64,000 bases of DNA, taken from NCBI GenBank assembly GCA_025786725.1, contig JAHLTZ010000023.1, forward strand, positions 310,001-374,000, in the 5' to 3' direction. The stretch comes from Syncephalis fuscata. Its lineage: Eukaryota; Zoopagomycota; Zoopagomycetes; Zoopagales; Piptocephalidaceae. The translations under genes were made by a program, and so were the position numbers. The notes under the pieces were generated by a model. It saw only the letters and a list, made by a program, of their open reading frames with translations. It did not search any database and had not been told where the DNA came from. This document shows positions 48,101-59,548 of this stretch, one piece after another. Within the stretch, counting starts at the first letter, position 1. Every line of letters begins with the position of its first letter.

Positions 48101-51041
48101 CTAGTCGTCGGTGCTTTCAGAATCGTCGCTGTAGTCATCTTTATCTTGACGATTGCCCTTATAATAGCTAGTTGCCGCCTTCTTGGCGCCTGAGCGTGGG
48201 TGCTTGGTGGCTTTGTTGCTGCTATAATAATTGCTACCACTAGTTAAATTGCCCTCGCCCTCATCCTTGTCGCCGTTATAGTCTTTGCCGTATTTGTTAC
48301 CATCATGGGATTTGCCACCATGTTTACCGTGATGGGCTGGTGCGTGATGTGGTCTGAAGTCTTTGTGGGCCATGTCACCAGAAAAATGACTGCCTAAAAC
48401 GCCAGAGCCGTACGATGGTCTGTAGGGAGCGTAAGGTTTGTGTCCAAACTTTTCAGATTCGAAATGTGGACCACCATGACCGTAAGGGCCAGGTCCAAAC
48501 TTTTCAGATTCGAAATGTGGACGGCCATGTTGGAAATTGCCATAATGGAAATCATTTTCATGAGGATAGTTCATTCCTTCGTGGTATGAGAGTACGCCGG
48601 AGTGATGATGGTTATTGGGGAAGTCGTGATGGTTCCAGATTTGATGAGGCGGATAGATTGGCGAACGTCCATCGCTAAAAACATCATTATGTGTATTTGG
48701 TACTATAGGCACGTTATTAGTTTGAGGAACATTAGTATTAGTCTCTGAAACTGGGAGCGCATCGGAATTTGTTAGCCTTGTACCCTCTACTGAAGGTAGT
48801 ACAACTGCAGCTGGCTTTGTTGCGACTCGAGTAGGTGCTACAACAGCTGGTTGAACCTTAGTGGGTACCACAATCACAGGTGTAGGCTTTGTAGCATCTG
48901 GTCCTGCTATATTAGTCGATACAGCAATTGGAGTTGGCGATTCAATCACTGGAGTAGCAGTCTCGACGGCAACGGCTGGATTTGGTGTTGACGTATTTTC
49001 GGGAATTTTTTGTATAGGAGTAGCGACAACTTCTTTTGGACGATTATCTAAAGTATCTTCAGGCTTTGTTGCGGCCGGTTCTGGAGTCATGAGTGGGTCT
49101 TCTGCTAAAATTGGATTTCTTGCAGGAGTCGACTCAGATGCGGGTATGGACTGTGGCATAATTGGAGTTACCATCGGATCAGTTGGAGTAGGTTGCTTTT
49201 GTGATTGAAATGGTGGAGTCATTGGCTGTTGAGGAACTTCTTCAGGCTGTTGCTGAACAGGTGGAGTCATTGGCTGCTGAGAAACTTCTTCAGGCTGTGG
49301 CCGAAATGGTGGAGTCATCGGCTGTTGAGGAACTTCTTCAGGCTGTTGCTGAACAGGTGGAGTCATTGGCTGCTGAGGAACTTCTTCAGGCTGTGGCCGA
49401 AATGGTGGAGTCATTGGCTGTTGAGGAACTTCTTCAGGCTGTTGCTGAACAGGTGGAGCCATTGGCTGTTGAGGAACTTCTTCAGGCTTTGGCCGAAATG
49501 GTGGAGTCATCGGCTGTTGAGGAACTTCTTCAGGCTGTTGCTGAACAGGTGGAGTCATTGGCTGCTGAGGAACTTCTTCAGGCTGTGGCCGAAATGGTGG
49601 AGTCATCGGCTGTTGAGGAACTTCTTCAGGCTGTTGCTGAACAGGTGGAGCCATTGGCTGTTGAGGAACTTCTTCAGGCTGTGGCCGAAATGGTGGAGTC
49701 ATCGGCTGCTGAGGAACTTCTTCAGGCTGTTGCTGAACAGGTGGAGTCATTGGCTGTTGAGGAACTTCTTCAGGCTGTGGCCGAAATGGTGGAGTCATTG
49801 GCTGCTGAGGAACTTCTTCAGGCTGTTGCTGAACAGGTGGCGTCGTTTGTTCTGAAGGAGTTTCCACATTACTTGGTTGATCAGGCGTTGAAATTAATTC
49901 AACTGGTGGACTTGAAGTGACAGCCGATGATGGCCCATTATTCACTTTGAGTGGAGCAGTTGTCTCGGGTACCACTGGTGTTGCCTCAGGTGCCGATGGT
50001 GTTGCCTCAGGTACCACTGGTGTTGCCTCAGGTACCACTGGTGTCGCTTCAGGCGCCGATGGTGTTGCCTCAGGAGCGGGAGTAGTCATTGGAGCTTCGG
50101 TTTCTGGGAATGGAGTTTCGTCGATAGTTTCTTCACCTAGTACACCTGACTTGCGCGGATACGTGGATGAGCCATAGTCGTCGTAGCTACGATAGTAACC
50201 TTTGGAGTAATAGTCGTGCTTATGTGGCTTCTGCTCGTATCCTGAATCGACATCATCATATGGCAAATCGTTGTTTTCTTCGGGCAATGGCCTAAGCAAA
50301 ATGCAATTAACAAAACCTACAAATATTTAATTATGATATACATACTGTGTATCTGTTTGGGTTTTTGATGAAGCGGTAGGTGCCTTTGCTTTTTTGACTA
50401 AGTTTTGTCAGTACATGTCAAGTGTATTCTAATTATGCTTACTTACTTTTAAGTAATATAGGTTCTTGCGACAGATCACGAGCTGGTCTATAATAGAAAT
50501 TAGATGCTTGATACAAAAATTAAACAATTACTTGCCGATCATCTTTATTGTTACTCATCGGCTCTGAACTTTGAACATCAACTGGATTGTCACTTTGTTC
50601 AGATGGAGCATTGTTTTGTTTAGATGGAGTATTGTTTTGTTCAGATGGGACATCGTTTTGATTAAATGACTGGTCTTGAACATTTTGTGGTTCATCATCT
50701 GGCTGTTGTTGGAAGACATCATGTATATTTCTGTCTATTCCTCCTTCAGTAAGCAACGGATCTGTCAAACGCTCAAGGCCAAGGGACTTAACAAGGTCAG
50801 GAACTAGACCATCTTCCCGCTTGTTTTCAGTTACAGTGCGAGTAAATGTAAATGGTCTGTTAGGCTTGTTCGAAAGAGCCTGGATCTTGATTGGCCAGTT
50901 TCTAGTCTCTTTATTGGTCCTAATGATGCCATCTCGCAAAGGAGAGCCCATTGCGCCTGGCATCGTAGTAACTGCAATCGATGCTAGTCCAGCTATAGCT
51001 AGCAAAGCGGCCGAAAAGGTCACCATATTGTGAGCGACCAT
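48101..51041 (-). CDS. Secreted Pro/Gln/Glu-rich repeat protein, enclosed by inverted repeats
   Basis: The start at 51041 gives a signal peptide (MVAHNMVTFSAALLAIAGLA ... GAMG). The first exon runs to about 50532; two short exons (about 50490-50443 and 50401-50350) lead into the long exon 50288-48101. After an acidic/Tyr-rich segment come PEATPVVPEATP repeats, then 13 copies of a 16-residue unit (TPPVQQQPEEVPQQPM alternating with TPPFRPQPEEVPQQPM), a Thr/Pro/Val region, and a His/Gly/Tyr-rich C-terminal part with HFESEKFG twice and a charged tail. No catalytic domain or membrane anchor is visible. Likely a cell-wall or extracellular structural or adhesive protein (inference). The join between the first exon and the next is uncertain: two acceptor choices give different short peptides. 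Confidence 0.7.
49212..49843 (-). repeat. 13 x 48-bp coding tandem repeat (96-bp dimer period)
   Basis: Alternating VQQQ-type and FRPQ-type units, nearly identical at DNA level, with rare changes (A for T at a unit start, K for Q, S for P). All unit lengths are multiples of three, so the frame is kept. Confidence 0.95.
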
Positions 51042-51561
51042 GCTGTATATCGGTGTAGCTGTCTTTTTTTGTTCACTGCTATTGCATACAATAAAAGCGT
51101 GGCTAATATTAAATTCAACTGTGTTTAACGAGCTTGAAAATATAATAGTCAGATAGTTTGTTTGGATGAAGGGCACAGAAGTGAAGCACAATAACGCGCA
51201 ATTATTAAAAACTTTATTACCATGCCTTTATTTCTTTTATTTTTTGCATGCCGCACGACATGGCAGAGAAAGGCTGAAGGAGAAAGTAAAATGGTCATGT
51301 TAAGGAGGTAAGGAGCAAGGGGTTTTGTGTATCCTGGTTAATTAATACCTGACTAGATCGCCCCTGACGTACATGCAAATATGCTTTCCCCTTACATAAT
51401 CTAAGGAAATTAGCCCCTTGTGATTGCATTAAATTTTATGAATCAATTAACTGCTTTTAAATTATTTTTAATTAATTATTGCAGTTTTGGATTGTTATTT
51501 TAAACTCTATGAATAAATCAATATTATTTTTAATTCATTATTATTGAAATATTTAATTTAT
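51042..51561. promoter_or_regulatory. Upstream region of the enclosed gene, inside the inverted repeats
   Basis: 520 bp between the start codon and the right arm. It includes a GC-richer patch (51240-51420) in otherwise AT-rich DNA. It should hold the promoter, so the whole transcription unit lies within the loop. Confidence 0.5.
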
Positions 51562-52613
51562 TTAATTTAGCGTATATTAAATAAACATTCTAATTATGCA
51601 TTGTTCCATATTTAGTGATTATAATTAGTTATTGTGTATATATAACAATGTGACACTTATACGCGTAAACTATTTACCTGCAACCAGCAAGCAAATAATA
51701 CATGTCTCAGCCTACTTTTAAATAGTATCAGCCACTTAATAACAATTCAATATCCTTGCCAAAAAGCTGTCAATATAATTAACCATACGATATTGTTACA
51801 CGAGTAAAAAGCCTATAATACATAGTAAAGGAAATAATATCCAGGTTTTCCCTTAATAATTCTCTATCATTACAGCATCATTTACTATAAAATAAAGCTA
51901 TTATCATTATCATTGCAATAATTGTTATTGTTTATTACTTTAGTTACTAGTTGTATTTAAGCTTTTGTTCTAGTTTATTAAAGCAATGGACTGTACAAAT
52001 ATGTTGAAACAACTAAATGTGAGCTATTCTAATGTTTTATCATCTCTATTTGGCTGAGCTATAAGTTATTAAACAGATACATGGGTATGTATCTAGTGTA
52101 AAAAATTACTGCAGAACTAATATAACGCTTAAATACAAATTCAATACTATGTGTTGCTTAGTCAACCGGTTGCCATTTCTAATTATTAGGACAATAGTAG
52201 TAGTTCAGCTATAATAAACTAAATAATTTGTTTGGCACTAAGTAGAAATAAAAAAAACTAAAAACTGATAATTAGCTTTGATGATGTAGAATAAAGCTAT
52301 CATTTTATATTATATATATATAATATTGTATAAATTATTTGTAGTATTTTAGCAGCAATACAGCGCATTAATTAGCATAGTTATTCATATGCTTACTGTT
52401 AACGTGTTTACGGGTTATATATTTTTAATAGTTGTTTGTTGTTATTGTTTAACATTGGTATTCAATACAGGTATTATTACTGTCTGTTTACATATAGTTT
52501 TATTAGATTTAATTAATCACGCAGTATATTTTTTAATTACATATTTATAGCAATATGATTATAATATTGGAACTGTAGTAATACGACCATCGTAAAAATG
52601 TAATATTTATATT
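51562..52613 (-). repeat. Right arm of the 1,052-bp inverted repeat
   Basis: Mirror copy of 46698-47749; the loop between the arms is 3,812 bp. The inner limit is where TTAATTTAG gives way to unrelated sequence, and the outer limit lies within a short palindrome. No target-site duplication is apparent outside the arms. Confidence 0.95.
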
Positions 52614-52619
52614 ACATTT
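52596..52619. repeat. Perfect 11-bp-arm palindrome at the outer end of the right arm
   Basis: AAATGTAATAT and ATATTACATTT separated by TT. The left arm has only the inner half of this palindrome, so arm identity stops inside it. Confidence 0.85.
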
Positions 52620-53781
52620 CTACAATGATCTTATGTATTCAGAATAACAAATAATTTCATTTTGCAATATTCATAAATATTTTGCATCAATGATAAAATC
52701 TTATGCATTATAAACTCAACACTACTAATTGTACACTTTCTACTTTATATTTGTTCTATTCTGTATAATTTATCTTGCAGTAGTCGTGTACTATCCATAA
52801 CTATTGCTCGTTTGTCTCTAATTCAATTACCAATAAACTTTGATCAACTTTGTTATTGGGCATATATACGGATAAAACAAGTGATATGGGTATGCATAAA
52901 CTTATTACTTTATTAAAAAGCGTACTGAGCTAGTTATTTATGACTAATGATTGCTGGACTAGTTAATGCCAAATAAGTTGGTATGGAGCTGTAGAAAGTT
53001 TAAAAAATAAAAGAATGTAAGAATTAATATTGCAACACTGTGAGAATGTAACAGCATGGTGATATTGAAATTAAATATATTTATACAGAAGAAGAAGAAT
53101 AAATTATATAATAAATTTGATGACCAATATAGCTTATCACTTGTCCCATGTTCAATAAATAGAATGTTATTAATTTAGTCATTTACACTCAAATTACATT
53201 ATGCTTTAATTATTTAATGCTAATTACCACTTGGACACATGTTTAATAGTTTTTTTTAATGTATTGCTAGGCTAATAATAAAAGTATTATCATTAAATAC
53301 TATATTTATTGGGGCAAAATTTATATAACAATTTATTTTAATAATAGATCTTAATGCCATAAGGCTAAAAAGCAATGTTTAATTGCTATAAAGTGTAGCG
53401 AAACAAATTGTAATTTAATGCAAACAAATAATATTTCAATAATATGCTCAGTCAATTTTTAAACATTCCGTAATATTGTGATCGTATTGACTAGTAAATA
53501 AATTGTTGGTATTTCACAAAGTTGAAATGAAAATGAAATGTGAAAATATAAAAACAAATGCTTAGTATAGCATTTAGAAATAGTTAAAAGACCCACAGTG
53601 GTTTAAAGAGTCGTACTAAAGGAACGACGTGTAATGGGTTGTTGTATGGTGCTAAAATAAAGTGTGTAGGTTGAATACACGGTATAAAAATCAAACTGAA
53701 AGAAACGTTGTATGTACAAATGATTACATCGTTTACCGGCTTCGTGACAAATTGCCTATCGTTTTAGTTGATTAGAGCCGA
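52614..53781. other. AT-rich intergenic region
   Basis: No gene or repeat recognised; it should include the 3' end of the C2H2 gene. Confidence 0.5.
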
Positions 53782-56289
53782 TTAGGCAATCACACGAGTG
53801 GCAACGAGACCGGTTGCCGTTGTGGGACTGGCCAGTGTGATGGGCAGTACAGGTCCTGATGGCGATGACATGCCGTTGTAGTCGCATTTAATTTCAGTTG
53901 TATTTGAAAATGTAAAGTCATTGCTATTTATATTGCCGTGCGAATGTTCTGAAATGGTGAATGTATCAAAAGAGCGCGGTAATTCGACATAGGCCAATGA
54001 ATCTGCTGCAAGTGAAATACGTTTGGTCATTATATCATTGGAGAATAGCTTTTCTCCACGCGATAATGCCTTTTGTCGTCGACGCTCAGCGCGACGTTCA
54101 TGCGTACGTTCATGCTGGGCTAAATTATCTCGACGTGCAAAGCGTCGTGCACAACCAGCCCATGAGCACGAATAAGGACGTTCCTGTGTATGTACACGCT
54201 GGTGACGTCGTACGTGTTCGGCACGATTAAAGCGACGCTGACAGATTGGACAGACATGAGCTGAGGACGGAGAAATACCACCAGCAATGCTGGCACGATA
54301 CATAGGAGCTCCTGAAATTGCTGCCACGGTTGAGTTACGACGAACGACATTGGTAGACGATAAATTGGCCGCTAACGATAGTGCAGGCGATGAAGCATGT
54401 CGCGCTAGTGCACGTATTGTACTAGGCGGCGATGACGATGACGATGGCGATGATTGAGGTACTTCATGCGATGCTACTATGCTAGACGGACTGGTCAAAG
54501 CGTATCCTTCGGCAAAAAGAGATGCGTTGGCATTATGCGCGTGTAATCCTATCGAAGGATCAACTGCACTGGTGAATGAAGTGTATGTCTGTGACGTTAC
54601 CGAGCTAGCTGAGAAATCGGAGCCAGGACTACTTGGCGACCATGTAGAGTCAGCGTGATGTTCTCTGTTTAATAAATACTTTATGCTTGGTAGACGTGAT
54701 GCAGATTCTGAAGGCGTTAGTGGTGGAGTGCCATCAAATAGCTGGCTATGCGCAATATGACTGCCATTGAACGACGTCGTTGACTCGTCTAGTCCTCCAT
54801 TGTTTTCAGATCCAAACTCACTATTTGGCGTCTCATCGCATGTCTCTAGCAGCGAAGAGAGACGCATTCGTTGGTACTGGCCAAGTGCCGGTGCACTGCC
54901 ACGACGAGCACCTGTCCAGCCGCGTGGTGGAAATGTATTCCATCCGGCTGATGGAGCCAGTCCTGCAGACTGTGGACTAGATCCCACTGCGTCCAATGTG
55001 TCTACATCGGTATTTGCAGACGATTGCAATTCATCAATCGTCGATGTAGACTCCATCAAACTTGGCTGTTGCATAGAAAGAAACGATGAATCGACAAAGG
55101 CAAAGTGGGGTCCTGGATGAGCCTCTGGTGAGCTAGCAGGTGTGGTATTGGTGTTAGTAATAACATTTGTGGCCGATGATACCATCAACGACGTATTACT
55201 ATGAAGGGATAGATTGGCTCTTGAGTTCAAATAAGGCATTGAATGGGAACGCGATAAATTCTGTGTTTCTGGGATATTACTAAGGCCAGTAATGCTATTA
55301 TTATTGCTGCTATTGCTACTGCCGATGCTGCTATTCACGCTAGGCAGCCAAGCAAGCCCCTTTAATTGCGAAACCGAAGGAGGGGAAGGCAGTGACCCTG
55401 CGTCGTATTGAACAAACGGATCCTGTCCAAATGAAGAGCCAGACACCCTACGTTGACGTAGAAGTGTATCAGCCGAGGTCAGCAGTGTGCTGCCTGCATC
55501 TGCAGTAAAGCATTCTTTAAGCGATGGTAGTCGTTGGTCACCTGTGAAACAAAAAAAGGCGCATAATAGACACTGCTGGTTAATGCCCGTTCAAAACTTC
55601 ACGCCCAGTACGCCTTGTTCAAACATCTTTAGCCTATAACTTGTTTTTGCGATGGAGCGTGCGTATTCCAGCATCGATTACACACTGTCATAGCCTTAAT
55701 ATCAAAAAATAACCACTGAGACAGCCAAAAAACGGTCATGAGGTACTTGTATGTGTGCAAGGGGTGTTTCAAAGCTATAGTTCGCTTTGCCTATATTCCT
55801 ATTGCTCTCCTTGGAACAAGCACGCTGTGTCATCAGAACATGTAAGTTCTGTGGGTGTGTGGGTGAATAACATAATTCAAACTCCGACACCGACTACATA
55901 TGTTTTACTGCCCCATTTTGACTGTGGCCATTTGACCATACTAAATTTTGATTGGCAACAAAGGTCGTCCAATCATTAAATCATCATGAGTCCATATGGT
56001 TACTCTTTTACTACACAATGGCCATTGTGTGTTTGTTATTATTTATAATAGCATCAATATCACCATTAATAAAATATAAATAATAATACTAATAATGACC
56101 ATACTAGTTATTGTTAAAATGACACAACACAATTGGGACAGCTTTTTTAAAAGCTGGCTCCTTCAAACTAAGGGCATGACTGCACGCGTAGACTCATACC
56201 ATGCAACCACCACCTGATATAACTCTGTACATGATACTGCAAAGCCGTATAGTCTATTCTATCAATGGGAATAGCAACTTACCAGACAT
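53782..56289 (-). CDS. C2H2 zinc-finger transcription factor (Msn2/Adr1-like finger pair)
   Basis: A 55540-53782 exon encodes about 585 residues: a Ser/Pro/Asn-rich regulatory part, then two adjacent C2H2 fingers at about 54255-54085 (CPICQRRFNRAEHVRRHQRVH and CSWAGCARRFARRDNLAQHE). A basic stretch (RRAERRRQKALSRGEK) follows, then a C-terminal tail ending LVATRVIA. The finger pair with the ERPY linker resembles stress- or nutrient-responsive fungal factors. The frame is open to the acceptor at 55541 with no good ATG. A seven-base first exon (ATGTCTG at 56289-56283, followed by GTAAGT) joins in phase to give MSGDQRLPSLKEC, implying an intron of 742 nt. The fingers are certain; the first exon is a proposal. 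Confidence 0.75.
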
Positions 56290-57359
56290 GGCGTGTATAG
56301 TTTATGGTTATGGTGCACAAGCGGAAGTTACGTGTACTATTTAGTATTAATAGCCGGCGTGTGCTGTACGTTGAATCCTGGGATAAATATGATAGTACAA
56401 GTGGATGTTTACTGCGGATAATAACAAACAACAAGTCAGTACTGAAACAAATGACGAGAAACAACAAAATCAAAGAATACTAAAGAGTAATACAAGCTGA
56501 CCATAAACAGGTGCAAGAAACGAGGCGGTGGAACCGATAGAAAGAAAATGAAGCAAGCAATAGTATAGATAGATATAGCGCACGCGTGCTATGTGCAATT
56601 TAGTAGCGCTGACAAAACCACTTGCAAAACCAAAAGAGTAGTTGCTGTTAATATATTCAATATTGTATACTAAACTTGCTAACGTCTAGACGAGAGCAAG
56701 ACTAAAGTACCGAAGGAATATCAGCAAAAGTAGAGGCAACAACAGTAGCAATAGTAGTTACAACAACGGCGACCACGACGACGACGACGACAACAAACGT
56801 AAAAGTGTAGACGACGTAATACGTGAATGTGCAACGAAATGAAAGAACAACAAAAGCAAACAGCTTCAAAGTACCAGCCTATGCGAATGACAAGCAATGA
56901 AGGACAACAGCTATTGTAATAAAAAAGAGCTTTAAAATGAATATTCACGCAAACGACTGAAGCGAGTGGTGAAAGTGAATAGAGGAAAGAAAACGCGCTG
57001 ATTCGAAAAATGGCTACGTGGATGTGTGGTTTATTATTATTATGTTTAAACAGCAACGGTATATCGCACTTTAAGGAGAGAGAATAGCAGATGGATTGGA
57101 GATAGGTGACAAGGGGGAGGAAGGAGGAAGCACAGCAGTAGCATCAACATCAGCATCAGCAGCAGCAGCAGCAGCAGAGGAAAAAAGAATAGGAGAGTGA
57201 GGAGAGGAGAGGAAGGCTATAACAAACCTGTACTCTTTTTCTTGCGTGCACGCGTGCTTGTACTCAATCAATTTCTTTGAATGGTTTATTGACTTTTTCT
57301 GCGTCGTAATGGATGCTCATCTGAGTAAGTGTACAAAAGGAGTACTACGTATTTCGTAT

Positions 57360-57390
<31 letters not shown>

Positions 57391-58588
57391 TTAAAAGGGA
57401 GAAGTACAGATATAGTAAAATTGCAAGTACAAGAGAAATAGCTTAGGTGCTATAAAAAAGGGGACAGAACGTGGTGCGGGGAATCTTTGTCAGGCAATAT
57501 TACCATGAAATAGCTGCAGTTGTCATGAATTAGCGAAAAGGGAGGATGCAGATATGTCACATTCAAGGTCCTAAGTAGTATTGCCGAGCGGGAATAATAA
57601 CAATAAATGATGCTATTTGATAAAGACTAGGATCAACATAAGTCTTTATTATTCTTTCCGAGTCGTGATAGATTTAGCAGAGTTTTAGCCAACCGATACC
57701 GACAATCTATGCCTAAGAAGGAGATACAAGGATGGCGGTTAGAAACAAAACAGCGTTGAATAGGCTAGAACCGAAAAATGTCGTCGGAGAGATGGTTGCG
57801 CATGTAAGTATCGACATGGATCGACAAGCATCGATAAATACACAAGGAGGCTGTGTAAAAAAGACCCTGATATAATTCATAGATAAAATTGCACTGTATA
57901 ACACTGTTATCTCTATTCGTCATTCATTCATCAAACGGTAATGGTCAATTAATTACTGCAAGCCTACTCTCAGCTGACCAGGTTGGAGTGACACGAAGCT
58001 GCCCTATATTGGAGGCAATGCTTCATGATCAATTAATTAATGTCTTGATTGGCTATGACATTGCCCCATCGATAAAACAGCAATGCTGTAATAGCAATGA
58101 ACGCAGTAATCCATGGCCGCAATGGCCATAACAAGGCGATAAGAAACATGGCTAGACATCAGGTGACGGAGGACTCATTTCCTTTTCTCTGACGTAGAAA
58201 CATGTGTGTTTTAGGAGTAAAACCACGTAGAAAACGCCGTTTGTTATTTCAAAATATAAACTGTTCTTACTGTACTAATACAAAGTTATTTAATATTACA
58301 GCAATGGCTTTTAACAGCTCATTTATATATTTAATAACACATCATTTAATAAAATTATAATTTAATAGCTTTAAAATGAACATTATTATTCTGATCACGC
58401 TAATCATGTTTATTGTTTTGATTATACCTCATCGAGTTATGATAAGAAAATCTTGAAACGGCCATGCGCACATGCGTATACAGCTGCAAGTGATGGCCAG
58501 CCAAAGCAGTGAAGATTGAAATGCAGCTACAGTTAGAATGCACTGCTGCCATATAATAGCCACTTCTTTGTACTACAAACTGATAATT
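56290..58588. other. Long intergenic region with simple repeats
   Basis: No supportable gene. It contains CAG/GAC triplet and purine-rich tracts (56730-56810, 57090-57220) and a (GT)n microsatellite at 57361-57382. Most short ORFs here are low-complexity products of these tracts. Confidence 0.5.
57361..57382. repeat. (GT)n microsatellite
   Basis: Eleven GT units followed by an imperfect ATGT extension. Confidence 0.9.
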
Positions 58589-58894
58589 ATGACGTTTTTA
58601 CATCATTTAATAGCATCCCTTGTATTCTTCCTATCAATCGTCGATTTTTTAAATCTACCATCATTGTTTAGTATTGATAACAACAATGAATGGACTAATG
58701 TTCATTGTGCAGATAAACGCCAAGAAAAAGCAGTATTTTTGAAAAAGAAAGGGGACCCATACAATGACATGCATGCCGATATAGGTGATGTACGCATGGA
58801 TGGGCGTTTAAAACAGCGCAAGAGAAAGCGCGGCAATAAACATGTTCTATACCGCGATAAACGGTGCTGTTGCAAAGGCAAGAGCTGCAAGTAA
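58589..58894 (+). CDS. Possible small secreted cationic Cys-containing peptide
   Basis: An intronless ORF of 101 residues from the ATG at 58589, with an earlier in-frame ATG at 58538. The N-terminus is a hydrophobic leader (MTFLHHLIASLVFFLSIVDF). The rest is highly basic, with several KR/RK pairs (DKRQEK, KQRKRKRGNK, RDKR) that could be processing sites, and a C-terminal CCCKGKSCK cluster. It lies alone in intergenic DNA. No family recognised. It could be a secreted peptide or a chance ORF. Confidence 0.3.
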   Translation: MTFLHHLIASLVFFLSIVDFLNLPSLFSIDNNNEWTNVHCADKRQEKAVFLKKKGDPYNDMHADIGDVRMDGRLKQRKRKRGNKHVLYRDKRCCCKGKSCK

Positions 58895-59548
58895 ACGCAT
58901 TGCACGCTTTATATGGAATGCAACTCTTATTATGGCAGTCGAAATCAAGTAGCCACCCATTATATTACTATTGTTACTACTATTATTGTAACTATTGTTG
59001 GAATCTAGACAACGGCTCAACCGCGACCAAGGTGGGGCTTAATTAAACATTAATCTGCAGTGCAATAATAGATTGCATACCAAGCCTTTGTACAATAATG
59101 GTAAAAAGATTAGCCGAATGCCTATTTTGATTGTCATAGCTACATTTTATTCATTATTTATCTGTAAAGCACCACCAATAACGGCCACAACAATACAGGG
59201 TTAGTAATGATAGATGATAAGTATCCATGCCACGGCTGCGGCAGTCACCCACGTGATACAGCCATGGCTTTACTTGGGTCTGTATGGTTGTATATTTATG
59301 TGTAACACGGACTGGCTTAAAACGGTAATTCCTTGAATGCACAGACAGTAAAAGGCCGATGGCTACACAAAATGGCAAAGAACTTTTGGTGGCAACATTT
59401 ACTGATTTTAACTATTCTATTGCCATTTCTTTTATTGTTAACTAATTTTATTATTATTAAAATAATTATTTTTATTGCTGATTTTATAATTACTATTGTT
59501 ACTAATAGTTAACATGAATAAAATACACTAACAATAGACCAATATCAT
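58895..59548. other. Intergenic
   Basis: 654 bp, AT-rich, containing TAT/ATT triplet runs. I see no gene. Confidence 0.5.

Noticed and set aside
49201-49920. Long plus-strand ORFs across the 48-bp repeats (two frames)
   Set aside because: They are antisense shadows: repeat units are multiples of three, so any frame free of stops in one unit is free in all. The minus frame has the signal peptide, introns and non-repeat coding context.
46698-52613. Standard DNA transposon with its own transposase
   Set aside because: The only gene inside is the secreted repeat protein. I see no transposase, integrase or polymerase motif and no target-site duplication. A non-autonomous foldback element remains possible.
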